From positions 1 through 27,460 of the forward strand of contig CAZKUN010000113.1 in assembly GCA_964555935.1 (NCBI GenBank): a stretch of 27,460 bases of DNA, read 5' to 3'. Below, piece after piece: positions 8,806-16,429 of the stretch. A program made the translations under genes and the position numbers. This DNA comes from CAZKUN01 sp964555935. Lineage in GTDB: Bacteria; Armatimonadota; Zipacnadia; Zipacnadales; VGFC01. The notes below the pieces were generated by a model, which saw only the letters and a list, made by a program, of their open reading frames with translations, did not search any database and was not told the origin of the DNA. Positions within the stretch are counted from its first letter, which is position 1. Each line of letters starts with the position of its first letter.

Positions 8806-9243
8806 ATGTACCCTGACGATCTGAAGTATCATGAGGGCCACGCGTGGGTCCGCGAGGACGGCGACGAGGTCACGATTGGCATCTCTCAGTACGCCACCGA
8901 TGAGATGGGCGAGATCATCTTCGCGGAGCTTCCCGAGGTCGGGACCGAGCTTGAACGCGACGAGCCCTATGGCAGCGTCGAGTCGGCGAAGGCCGTCGAG
9001 GACCTGATCGCTCCCGTCGACGGCGAGGTCACCGGTGTGAATGACGACGCCGGGGATGCTCCCGAGACAATCAACGAGGACCCGTACGGTGAGGGATGGC
9101 TCATCACCGTCAAGCTCGCGGAAGACAGCGGGCTCGATAGCCTGCTGCCCCCGGGAGAATACAAGGCTCACATCGGCGAGAGCGACGATGAGGATGAAGA
9201 TGGCGATGACGACGACGCCGCTGTGCTCGACGATGAAGGGTAG
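8806..9243 (+). CDS. gcvH: Glycine cleavage system H protein
   Basis: This is a 145-residue lipoyl carrier protein that shuttles the aminomethyl group between the P and T proteins of glycine cleavage. It opens with YPDDLKYHEGHAWV, the family start. The lipoylated lysine is K62 in VESAKAVEDL. The domain is complete to about 122 (LLPPGEYKAHI). After it comes an unusual acidic tail, residues about 124-145, almost all Asp/Glu with a few Gly/Ala/Ser. A textbook AAGGAGG SD lies 9 bases before the ATG. The P and T proteins are not in the window. It is followed directly by lipM, whose product modifies it. The preceding 170-base gap (8636-8805) shows a possible TTGACG box at 8715-8720 but no glycine-riboswitch pattern I can recognise. 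Confidence 0.95.
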   Translation: MYPDDLKYHEGHAWVREDGDEVTIGISQYATDEMGEIIFAELPEVGTELERDEPYGSVESAKAVEDLIAPVDGEVTGVNDDAGDAPETINEDPYGEGWLITVKLAEDSGLDSLLPPGEYKAHIGESDDEDEDGDDDDAAVLDDEG

Positions 9244-9268
9244 CGATAGTCCGGGCGACGCCGCGCGG

Positions 9269-10108
9269 ATGACCGATTGGCGATTGGTCATATCCGGCGC
9301 GTCAACGGGCGCTCGGAACATGGCGGTTGACGAAGCGATATTCAGGGCGAGGGCGGAAGGGTTGGTCCCACCGACCCTCCGCCTCTACTGTTGGCAGCCC
9401 CCGGCCGTATCTCTCGGACGGTTCCAGGAGCTGGATGAACGCGTCGATGTTGAGGCCATCCGCGCGCGCGGATACGACATCGTGCGGCGCCCCACCGGCG
9501 GGCGTGCGATTCTCCACGCCGATGAGCTGACGTACAGCGTCGTCGTCCGCGAGGAGGATGTTGCGGGCGGCGGAGCGTTGATGAGTTCGTACCGCGAGAT
9601 CTCCCGCGGCATCGAGGCGGGGCTCGCGCTGTTTGGCGTCGATGCTTCTCTCGGTAAGGAGAAAGACGAGGGCGGCGCAAAGGCCGACTCTCTGCCGACG
9701 ATCTGCTTCGCCAAAGCCGCGCGCTGCGATCTCGTGGCCGACGGGCGCAAGGTCGTGGGCAGCGCGCAGACGAGATCGCGCGGCACCATCCTCCAACACG
9801 GTTCGATCCCGCTGAGCATGGGTCTGGATGACCTGCTCGCCGTGCTCCCCGGACGGCCAACGGAAGACCTCGAAACGCGCCGCCAGAAAGTCGCGGCGGC
9901 CGCGATCGGCGTCCGCGATCTGCTGGGGCAACCCATCACGGTCGAGCAACTCGAAGCCGCCGTCCGCATGGGGTTCGAATCAGCGTTAAGCGTCAAGTTG
10001 ACTCAAACCGAGCTGACGCCGGGCGAGTTGGCGTGGGCCGACGAGCTTGAGACGGACAAGTACGGCGCGGACACCTGGACGTACAAGACTCCCCCTCGAC
10101 GCAAGTGA
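9269..10108 (+). CDS. lipM: Octanoyl-[acyl carrier protein]:GcvH octanoyltransferase, LipM type
   Basis: This is a 279-residue member of the LplA/LipB fold. It has the conserved RRPTGGRAILHADELTYSV block and, after a variable loop, ICFAKAARCDLV with C146 as the likely acyl-thioester nucleophile. GRKVVGSAQTR follows, then GTILQHGSIPL. The active-site Cys and the Q-x-R/ILQHGS context fit LipM octanoyltransferase rather than ATP-dependent lipoate ligase. LipM moves octanoate from ACP to GcvH in lipoate biosynthesis. The chosen ATG at 9269 matches the family N-terminus (MTDWRLVISG) 25 bases after gcvH. An in-frame ATG at 9233 would overlap gcvH by 11 bases and is a possible coupled start; neither has a strong SD. 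Cotranscription with gcvH is very likely. LipA and the LipL amidotransferase are not in the window. Confidence 0.85.
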   Translation: MTDWRLVISGASTGARNMAVDEAIFRARAEGLVPPTLRLYCWQPPAVSLGRFQELDERVDVEAIRARGYDIVRRPTGGRAILHADELTYSVVVREEDVAGGGALMSSYREISRGIEAGLALFGVDASLGKEKDEGGAKADSLPTICFAKAARCDLVADGRKVVGSAQTRSRGTILQHGSIPLSMGLDDLLAVLPGRPTEDLETRRQKVAAAAIGVRDLLGQPITVEQLEAAVRMGFESALSVKLTQTELTPGELAWADELETDKYGADTWTYKTPPRRK

Positions 10109-10128
10109 CAAGGCGAGGGGATTCGCCC

Positions 10129-10182
10129 CCGTCCGCCGAAAGACCCACAGCCTGTAGCTGACGCGATCCCACCCGCGGACGG
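10129..10182 (+). repeat. Perfect 8-bp inverted repeat in the MATE gene leader
   Basis: CCGTCCGC (10129-10136) and GCGGACGG (10175-10182) are exact reverse complements 38 bases apart. The right arm ends in the GGAG that serves as the SD of the MATE gene (ATG at 10196). A shorter GC-rich hairpin around 10112-10126 (GGCGA/TCGCC) lies just before. The fold could mask the ribosome site, or be chance. Confidence 0.35.
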
Positions 10183-10195
10183 AGCGCACGTCGTA

Positions 10196-11638
10196 ATGAG
10201 CGACCACGAATCGGGCAGTCCTCCGTCCTCCCCTAGCGAGATCGAGCCCGAATCCGCGCCCGAAGAGCGCCGCATCGACCTCACAACCGGCGGGCTGGCG
10301 CGTGGCATATTCGGTCTCGTGTGGCCGATCATGCTCGCGTCGCTGCTGTCGACCTTGCCGTGGTTCGCGGACCAAGTGATGGTTGGGCGACTCGTCGGAG
10401 ACGCGACTCGTGGCGCAGCGGCCGTCGGGATGAGCGGCAAACTCATCTTCGTCGTGATGGTGATCGCGATGGCGATCACGACCGGCGCGCAGGTTCTCAT
10501 CAGCCGCTCCATGGGCGCCCGAGACACGGCGACCGCCGAGCGGGCCGCGGGGCAAGCGTTCATCATTCTCGGGCTCGTCGTAGGCGGCGTGTTGCTGCCC
10601 TTCGGCTACTGGGCAGCCCCGTGGCTTCTGCTGCAGACGGGCGCAACGCCTGAAATGCTCGAGGTGGGCACGCCGTATCTGCGGTTCATGTTCCTGGCCG
10701 GGCCGGGCATGTTGACGAACTTCCTCTTCGCCTCGTGCCTTCAGGGCGCGGGCGACAGCCGGACACCTCTCTACCTTTCGGGAGGGGTGAATATCCTCAA
10801 CGTCGTTCTGAACTGGATCCTCATATTCGGGAACCTGGGCGCGCCTGCCATGGGTGTCACGGGGGCGGCCGTGGGCACGTTCTTGGCCCGCTCGATTGGG
10901 GCCGTATTCGCCATCGGCGCGCTCTCGTCCGGCAGGCTGGCTCTGCGCATTCACTGGCTCACCGCGCTGCGGCTCGACTTCGGCATCTGGTGGCGCATTC
11001 TCCGCGTCGGCATCCCGTCGGGCCTGCAGGGCTTCGTTCGCGCCATTTCGGGCTGGGCGATCTTCTACATCCTGGGCAAGTGTGCCAACGCCACGGACGT
11101 CATCGGTGGCTACACGATCTCGGACCAGATCATGATGCTCACCTCTTTCATCGGCTTCGCCGCGATGCCGGCAGCCATGACAGTCGTCGGCCAGAACGTG
11201 GGCGCAAACCAACTCGACCGCGCCGAGCGTGGGGGCTGGGCCGTGATGAAGTTGGCCGGCGGCCTGATGTGCATTCCAGCCGCGCTCTACTTCGTCGCCG
11301 CGCCCGGCTGGCTCCGTCTGGTCGCCCCTGAAGCCACCGTCGAAGCCCAAGCTATCGGGGCAATCGCACTTCGCATTCTCTGTCTCGGCGAAGCGTCATG
11401 GGCCATCAACATGGCCCTCGGCGGCGCCCTCCGGGGCGGCGGAGACACCATCAGCCCCCTCGTCCTGACCGTGGCGACTCAGCTACTGCTGGGGGTAGGC
11501 GTGGGTGCCGTGCTCGTGTTGGGGTTCGGCATGGGACCCGAGGCTCTGTGGGGCGCCACGCTGGTCTCGATGTGGATTCAGACGGCGCTCACCATCTGGT
11601 GGTATCGGCGGGGACGATGGAAGTCGCTGTCGGTCTAG
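10196..11638 (+). CDS. MATE-family efflux transporter
   Basis: This is a 480-residue integral membrane protein with about 12 hydrophobic segments in two homologous halves. A hydrophilic, acidic 30-residue N-terminal tail precedes them. Recognisable family blocks include FADQVMVGRLVG in helix 1-2, LQGAGDSRTPL after helix 4, the duplicated ALRGGGDTISPL in the second half, and AMTVVGQNVGA in helix 7-8. MATE proteins export cationic drugs or metabolites by Na+ or H+ antiport in the inner membrane. The length is slightly above the usual 440-460 because of the N-terminal tail. It is separated by 87 bases from lipM and 69 bases from the downstream kinase gene. Substrate unknown. Confidence 0.92.
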   Translation: MSDHESGSPPSSPSEIEPESAPEERRIDLTTGGLARGIFGLVWPIMLASLLSTLPWFADQVMVGRLVGDATRGAAAVGMSGKLIFVVMVIAMAITTGAQVLISRSMGARDTATAERAAGQAFIILGLVVGGVLLPFGYWAAPWLLLQTGATPEMLEVGTPYLRFMFLAGPGMLTNFLFASCLQGAGDSRTPLYLSGGVNILNVVLNWILIFGNLGAPAMGVTGAAVGTFLARSIGAVFAIGALSSGRLALRIHWLTALRLDFGIWWRILRVGIPSGLQGFVRAISGWAIFYILGKCANATDVIGGYTISDQIMMLTSFIGFAAMPAAMTVVGQNVGANQLDRAERGGWAVMKLAGGLMCIPAALYFVAAPGWLRLVAPEATVEAQAIGAIALRILCLGEASWAINMALGGALRGGGDTISPLVLTVATQLLLGVGVGAVLVLGFGMGPEALWGATLVSMWIQTALTIWWYRRGRWKSLSV

Positions 11639-11707
11639 CCCGGAGGCGGCAGGTCTCTTCGCGGGATGAATGGAAGTGGCAGGACTAGCGCAGTACGGAG
11701 GACGTTC

Positions 11708-13423
11708 ATGGCATCGCTGGGCGAGTACCACTTGCTGGTCTTAAACGGCGACATGGCCGGTCACTCATTCGCGCTCGACCGAAATGGCGTGTCCATCGGT
11801 CGGAACGCGGCGAACGAGGTCTGCCTGCCGCTCGACCCGCTGATATCCCGATGGCACGCCCAAGTGGAGTTGACGCCCGATGGCGTCACGATTGAGGACC
11901 GCAACAGCGGCAACGGCACGTGGGTCGGGCAAACACGCACATACACCGCGCAAACGCTGTCGCCCGGAGCGCAGATCCGCGTCGGGCGGACGTGGATGCA
12001 GCTCAATTTCGTCCCCACCGAGACCGCCGAGCCCCTCGACGCCAGCCAGCAGATCATCTGGCTGGACGAGGAAGACGAGGCAATCGCGCCCGCGGCAGCC
12101 GAAGAGAGCATCGTCTACTCGGTGGACCTCGACGACCAGGCGCACCGGGCGAGTAACGACGTCGAGGAGCTTCGTCGGCGTCTGCACGCGTTTGAGCTGG
12201 TGGCCACGGCACTGGGCTGGAGTCTCGACCTGCAGACGGTACTCGTCACGCTGGTCGACACGGTCATGCAGGTGATGAAGGCCGAACGCGGCTTCATACT
12301 GCTGGTCGAGCCGACAACGGGCGAGTTCGAGGCGCGCGTTGCTCGCCAACCACAGTCCACCGATGGCGAGGGCATCCAGATCAGCCGACACATCATCAAC
12401 CGCGCGTTGTCGGAACGGATTGCGATCCTGACCAGCGACGCGATGCACGATAAGCGTTTCCAAGACGTCGAGAGCGTCGTTGGGTTCCAGATCCGCTCAG
12501 CCGTCTGCATCCCGATCTTCCGGGGCGATCGAGATCTCGGCGTGCTCTACATCGATACGAACAGCACGGCCAACGTCTTCAGCGAGTCTGACCTTGAGAT
12601 GCTCACGGGGCTCGCCAACCAGGCCGCGGTCACTATCGAGAACGCGCGACTCTACACCGACCTGCGCAAGGCGTATGACGACCTCCAAGAGGCGCAGGAC
12701 CAACTCCTGAAGACCGAACGTCTCTCAACAATCGGCGCGCTGACCGCTAGCATCGCCCACGACATGGGCAACGTGGTCACGCCGCTTCTTCCGCTGGTGA
12801 TGCTCCTGCTTCGCAGCGCGGATCCTGACGAGGAACTCGCCGAGATCACGGAACGACAGATCGCGCGACTTTCCGCGCTCATCACGAGACTGCGCTCGTT
12901 CTCGCGCCCGAGCATGATCAACCGCGAGCAGGTAAACGTCAGCGACGTCCTCACCGAAACGCTGAACCTGCTGCAGACCGAGGCTAACCACAAGAGCGCC
13001 GACCTCCGACGCGAGTACGCGGAGGATCTGCCGGCCGTGCTCGGCGACGCCAGCGAGTTCGACCGCGTGTTCCTGAATATCATCCTCAACGCGATCCAAG
13101 CCGTGCCGGAGCGTAGCGGCGTCGTTACGGTGAGTAGTGAGGTGACTGATGAAGAGGTCGCCGTCAGCATCGCTGACAACGGGCCTGGGATTCCGGACGA
13201 CGTTCTGCCGCGCCTGTTCGAGCCGCTCTTCACTACGAAGGAGGGTGGCACGGGGCTCGGGCTGTTCTCGTGCCGGCGGATCATTGAGGACGAGCACAAC
13301 GGGGCCATCGAGGTCGACACGCGAGCCGGTGAGGGCACGACCATCACAGTACGCCTCCTAACCGCCGACGCAACCGCGACGGATCCGGCGGGCCCGAGCA
13401 CGGATGTAAACATTGAAGCTTGA
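11708..13423 (+). CDS. Cytoplasmic FHA-GAF sensor histidine kinase
   Basis: This is a 571-residue soluble sensor kinase with no transmembrane helix. An FHA domain at about 5-95 shows the phosphothreonine-binding signature (SIGRN near 30, SRWHA near 50, NGTWV near 72). A GAF domain follows at about 160-315 (VMKAERGFILL to NQAAVTIENARLY), then a short coiled-coil linker. The phospho-acceptor is H351 in ASIAHDMGNVVTPL. The HATPase domain has an N-box (NIILNAIQA, about 457), G1 (ADNGPGIP), an F-box (LFEPLFTTK) and G2 (GGTGLGLF, about 513). The ATG at 11708 follows GGAGG by 6 bases; the frame opens further upstream but without SD. No response regulator is adjacent. The FHA domain suggests cross-talk with Ser/Thr kinase signalling. 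It overlaps the next gene by 11 bases. Confidence 0.9.
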   Translation: MASLGEYHLLVLNGDMAGHSFALDRNGVSIGRNAANEVCLPLDPLISRWHAQVELTPDGVTIEDRNSGNGTWVGQTRTYTAQTLSPGAQIRVGRTWMQLNFVPTETAEPLDASQQIIWLDEEDEAIAPAAAEESIVYSVDLDDQAHRASNDVEELRRRLHAFELVATALGWSLDLQTVLVTLVDTVMQVMKAERGFILLVEPTTGEFEARVARQPQSTDGEGIQISRHIINRALSERIAILTSDAMHDKRFQDVESVVGFQIRSAVCIPIFRGDRDLGVLYIDTNSTANVFSESDLEMLTGLANQAAVTIENARLYTDLRKAYDDLQEAQDQLLKTERLSTIGALTASIAHDMGNVVTPLLPLVMLLLRSADPDEELAEITERQIARLSALITRLRSFSRPSMINREQVNVSDVLTETLNLLQTEANHKSADLRREYAEDLPAVLGDASEFDRVFLNIILNAIQAVPERSGVVTVSSEVTDEEVAVSIADNGPGIPDDVLPRLFEPLFTTKEGGTGLGLFSCRRIIEDEHNGAIEVDTRAGEGTTITVRLLTADATATDPAGPSTDVNIEA

Positions 13424-13988
13424 CCGCGACTCGAAGCTCGTCAGAACGCTGGCCATGGTCCGCGTCGTCATCGGCCCCCCCGCGCTCGTGCTGCTCGCCT
13501 GGTCGGAGAGCGTCCGCGTCCGAGGCCCCCTGACGACCGCCTTGGCGCAACCCCAGACGGCGCTCGTCACCGCCATCAGCGACGTGCTGGTGGTGGGAGC
13601 GCTTGCGGCCTTCATCCTGTGGGCAGCGGCTGGCATCGCCGGCAGCAAGCGCCCAGTCGTTTCGCAATTCATCCTGCCTGTCGCCGCCAGCCACCTGCCC
13701 CTCGCGGGTATCGCCCTGCTATCGGGACGTCGCTTCATGGGCGCGATGCTCGAGCCAGGCCTCATCGACGGCAGCGACGGGTTCATGCAGAGCCCGTGGC
13801 TCATCCTCCCCAGCCTGGGCCAGCTAGCCCTGGGGATTGCCTTGCTCACGGTGGTCACCTTCTTGGGCATCCACTCGGGCTATCGCCGCGCGTCAAGACT
13901 CGAAGGCGCCCGACTTCATCTTAGCCTGGTGGTTGCCATCATCGTCGCTGAGATCGTCTGCCGCATCTGGTTCGCATGGACCGGCTAA
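13413..13988 (+). CDS. Multi-pass membrane protein of unknown function
   Basis: This is a 191-residue protein with about five predicted helices: about 16-31, 48-76, 81-104, 125-155 and 167-188. The overall topology (short cytoplasmic N-terminus, five helices) recalls Yip1-type membrane proteins, but I see no decisive motif. The TTG at 13413 overlaps the kinase stop by 11 bases, which suggests translational coupling. An ATG at 13455 is the alternative start and would remove 14 polar residues. The coupling suggests it could serve as the membrane partner or input of the soluble FHA-GAF kinase; that is inference only. Confidence 0.65.
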   Translation: MKLDRDSKLVRTLAMVRVVIGPPALVLLAWSESVRVRGPLTTALAQPQTALVTAISDVLVVGALAAFILWAAAGIAGSKRPVVSQFILPVAASHLPLAGIALLSGRRFMGAMLEPGLIDGSDGFMQSPWLILPSLGQLALGIALLTVVTFLGIHSGYRRASRLEGARLHLSLVVAIIVAEIVCRIWFAWTG

Positions 13989-14016
13989 CCCACAACCCAG
14001 TCGTGGAGGAACCGCG

Positions 14017-16428
14017 TTGAACCCACGAATAGCAGCAGCATCCATCGCCATCTTCGTCGCCCTACCGGCCGCCGGGTCACACGCCCAGAATCTCATCCCG
14101 AACGGGGGATTTGAGGGACCTCTGGACGCCTGGAAATCGTGGGGTCCCGCAGCCGATCAGGTGGTCCGCGACGATGCGATCTCCCACGAGGGAGAGGCAT
14201 CCCTTCGCCTGCCCGCGGGCCAGGGCGCGCTCTACTGCTACGCGCCGCTCGCCGGCGGCGCCGCCTACCGCGTATCTGGGCAGTACCGATGCGAGGGTGG
14301 CGGCCGAGGCGGAACGATCAGGTTAGCGCTGTGTGGCACGGATGGAGGCAACGGCAGCGCCGGAACGCGCCAGGTGCCGCTCCCACCGGTGAAGCCAGGC
14401 GAGTGGCACGCGTTTGAGCGTACGGTCATCACAAGCGGCGACACCGTGCAGGCACAGGTCGTGCTGAGTTCCGTGGGGACCACCCTCTGGATCGACAGCC
14501 TGGTCATCGAGGCGGTCGACATGCCTGAGTGGGCGGACCCGGGCGCCGGCGCGTGGGATGGCATTGCCGAGGCTCGAACCGCGAAGCCCGTCTTCGATGA
14601 AGTGCTGAGCGATCAGCCCGGCAACTATCACGTCTCAATGTGGGCCCACGCTCTCATCCGCGATGAAGTCCCCCAGCCTGAGCGAGGCACCATGTCCGAC
14701 GCGGATTGGGAACGGGAGATCCGCGACACGTTCCAGGAGGCGGGCGAGCACCACCTCGGCGCTCTCATGCTCCCGTGGGCGATCCTGGGCGGCGAGGAGA
14801 AGAGTCGATTCTGGCGGACGGATGAGTTCGTGAGCGAGGTGTACGAGGAACATGGCCTGACGTTCGACGCCAGCGCCGAGTCGAGCGCCGTGCTCGGGCG
14901 CGCGGTCAGGCTGGGCGCTGAGGTGCTGAACGCCGATGCCGTTGCCGGCGGCGCGCGGCCTCGCGTTTCATGGGTTGATCCGGCCTACGTCACGGCCTGC
15001 ATCGAGGAGATCCAGTCCCTCGACACGGTGCTTGGCGACAGGCCTTACGTGCGGGCAATCTTCGGGCATGACGAGCCGACGGTAGCCGTCCACGAAGCAC
15101 TCCGCGTCGACGCGGGCGAGTTCATGGCCGCCGCCGACGCCGAGATCAAGGCGAAGTTCGGCTACGGCAAGTACGGCATGCCCGCTCCGGGTGATCCCGA
15201 GTGGCAAGCGAAGCCGGACGAGCAGCCCCTGTCATGGATCGCGCACAACCGCTGGATGGGAAGTCGGTACGCGGACAGCGCGCGCGACAAGCTCGAGGCG
15301 ACGAAGCGGGCGAACACGAACTGGGCGTACATCCCGTGCGACTACTGGCTGATGAGCGGGCACGTGCCATTCGACTTCTCGCGGATGGCCAAGTACTCCG
15401 ACATAGTGGAGGGCGATCCGTACGCATCCAGTGCCGAGCGCACCCGCGGCCGGGGCATGTACAACCACGGCTTCGGCGCCAAACTCCTGGCCGATCTCAG
15501 CCGCGGCGGCGAGGCAAGCGACCCCAAGCCCATCGAGATTGTCGTGCAGGCCTTCGACTACGCGGGATACGAGATGACGCCCGACGATCTGCTTGCATGG
15601 TGCAGCCAGGCGCTGCGCGCGGGGGCGACGTCGCTCTGCTATTACGCCTCCGACAATCCGCGCCACGCGGACAAGCCGCGATGGGACATGATGCTTCACG
15701 TAGCGAAGACTGCTACCGAGATGAACGCCATCGCGCGGCCGAGTGCGACAAAGACAGCGATCCTCTACTGCAGCACGGCGCACATGGCCGAGGGAGCGTC
15801 ATCAAGCGCTGATGAGATCTACACCGCCTACGCAATGCTCGGTGAGAGACTCGGTTGCTGGTTCGACATCATCAGCGACCGCCAACTCATGCGGGGCTTG
15901 CGCGACCTGGCCGATTACGATGTTGTCTATATCCCGCTGGCGACGTATGCCGACGCGTGGCTGAGCGAGGACCTCGAGGCGTGGGTGCGAGGCGGCGGCA
16001 ATCTGATCTGCGGTGACCCGACGGCGTTCTCTCAGGCCTCGGATGGCACGGACACGACCGGCGCGCGGGCGGACATCTTCGGCGCCAAGGTCGGCGACCT
16101 GACAGAGCAGCACGCAATCGAGTTGGACGGCGAGCGCATTCGCGCATTCCCGAGGCGTGGTTCGACTGGGCAGGAGTTCACGGCGCGCCAGCTAATCCCC
16201 GGCGACGACACCGAGGTCGTGGCGACTTACCCTAGCGGCGACCCCGCCATCGTCCGACACAGACTCGGCGATGGGAAGGCCATCCTGTTCGGCGCCAATC
16301 CATTCACGCCGGCATCACTGCTGGACGGCGAGTCGTGGACCCCGGTGCTGCGAGACATTCAGAAGAGCGTGGGAGAGAAGCTGGGGTTGCCAATCTGGCG
16401 ATTCCAACTGCCGGCGCCGGTGGAATGA
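14017..16428 (+). CDS. Secreted GH42-like glycosidase with N-terminal CBM
   Basis: This is an 803-residue exported protein starting with TTG. GGAGGA lies 6 bases upstream of the TTG, and the encoded N-terminus is a signal peptide ending GSHAQ near residue 24. Residues about 25-170 form a CBM4/9-like jelly roll (NLIPNGGFEGPLDAW to LWIDSLVIEA). A long alpha/beta region, about 200-580, looks like a TIM barrel, with a GHDEPT motif that could hold a catalytic acid near 351-356. The segment about 585-690 (TAILYCSTAH to GGGNLICGDP) resembles the Rossmann-like trimerisation/GATase-like domain of GH42 beta-galactosidases, followed by a small beta domain. The catalytic pair is not unambiguous, so activity is inferred. 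The gene stops one base from the convergent kinase gene. Confidence 0.65.
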   Translation: MNPRIAAASIAIFVALPAAGSHAQNLIPNGGFEGPLDAWKSWGPAADQVVRDDAISHEGEASLRLPAGQGALYCYAPLAGGAAYRVSGQYRCEGGGRGGTIRLALCGTDGGNGSAGTRQVPLPPVKPGEWHAFERTVITSGDTVQAQVVLSSVGTTLWIDSLVIEAVDMPEWADPGAGAWDGIAEARTAKPVFDEVLSDQPGNYHVSMWAHALIRDEVPQPERGTMSDADWEREIRDTFQEAGEHHLGALMLPWAILGGEEKSRFWRTDEFVSEVYEEHGLTFDASAESSAVLGRAVRLGAEVLNADAVAGGARPRVSWVDPAYVTACIEEIQSLDTVLGDRPYVRAIFGHDEPTVAVHEALRVDAGEFMAAADAEIKAKFGYGKYGMPAPGDPEWQAKPDEQPLSWIAHNRWMGSRYADSARDKLEATKRANTNWAYIPCDYWLMSGHVPFDFSRMAKYSDIVEGDPYASSAERTRGRGMYNHGFGAKLLADLSRGGEASDPKPIEIVVQAFDYAGYEMTPDDLLAWCSQALRAGATSLCYYASDNPRHADKPRWDMMLHVAKTATEMNAIARPSATKTAILYCSTAHMAEGASSSADEIYTAYAMLGERLGCWFDIISDRQLMRGLRDLADYDVVYIPLATYADAWLSEDLEAWVRGGGNLICGDPTAFSQASDGTDTTGARADIFGAKVGDLTEQHAIELDGERIRAFPRRGSTGQEFTARQLIPGDDTEVVATYPSGDPAIVRHRLGDGKAILFGANPFTPASLLDGESWTPVLRDIQKSVGEKLGLPIWRFQLPAPVE

Positions 16429-16429
16429 C

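Noticed and set aside
9965..9980. GGTTCGAATC, which resembles a tRNA T-arm
   Set aside because: It lies within lipM coding sequence, and no cloverleaf or acceptor stem can be built around it.
9986..11350. 454-codon minus-strand frame opposite the MATE gene
   Set aside because: Arg/Glu/His/Ala-rich shadow of a membrane protein gene.
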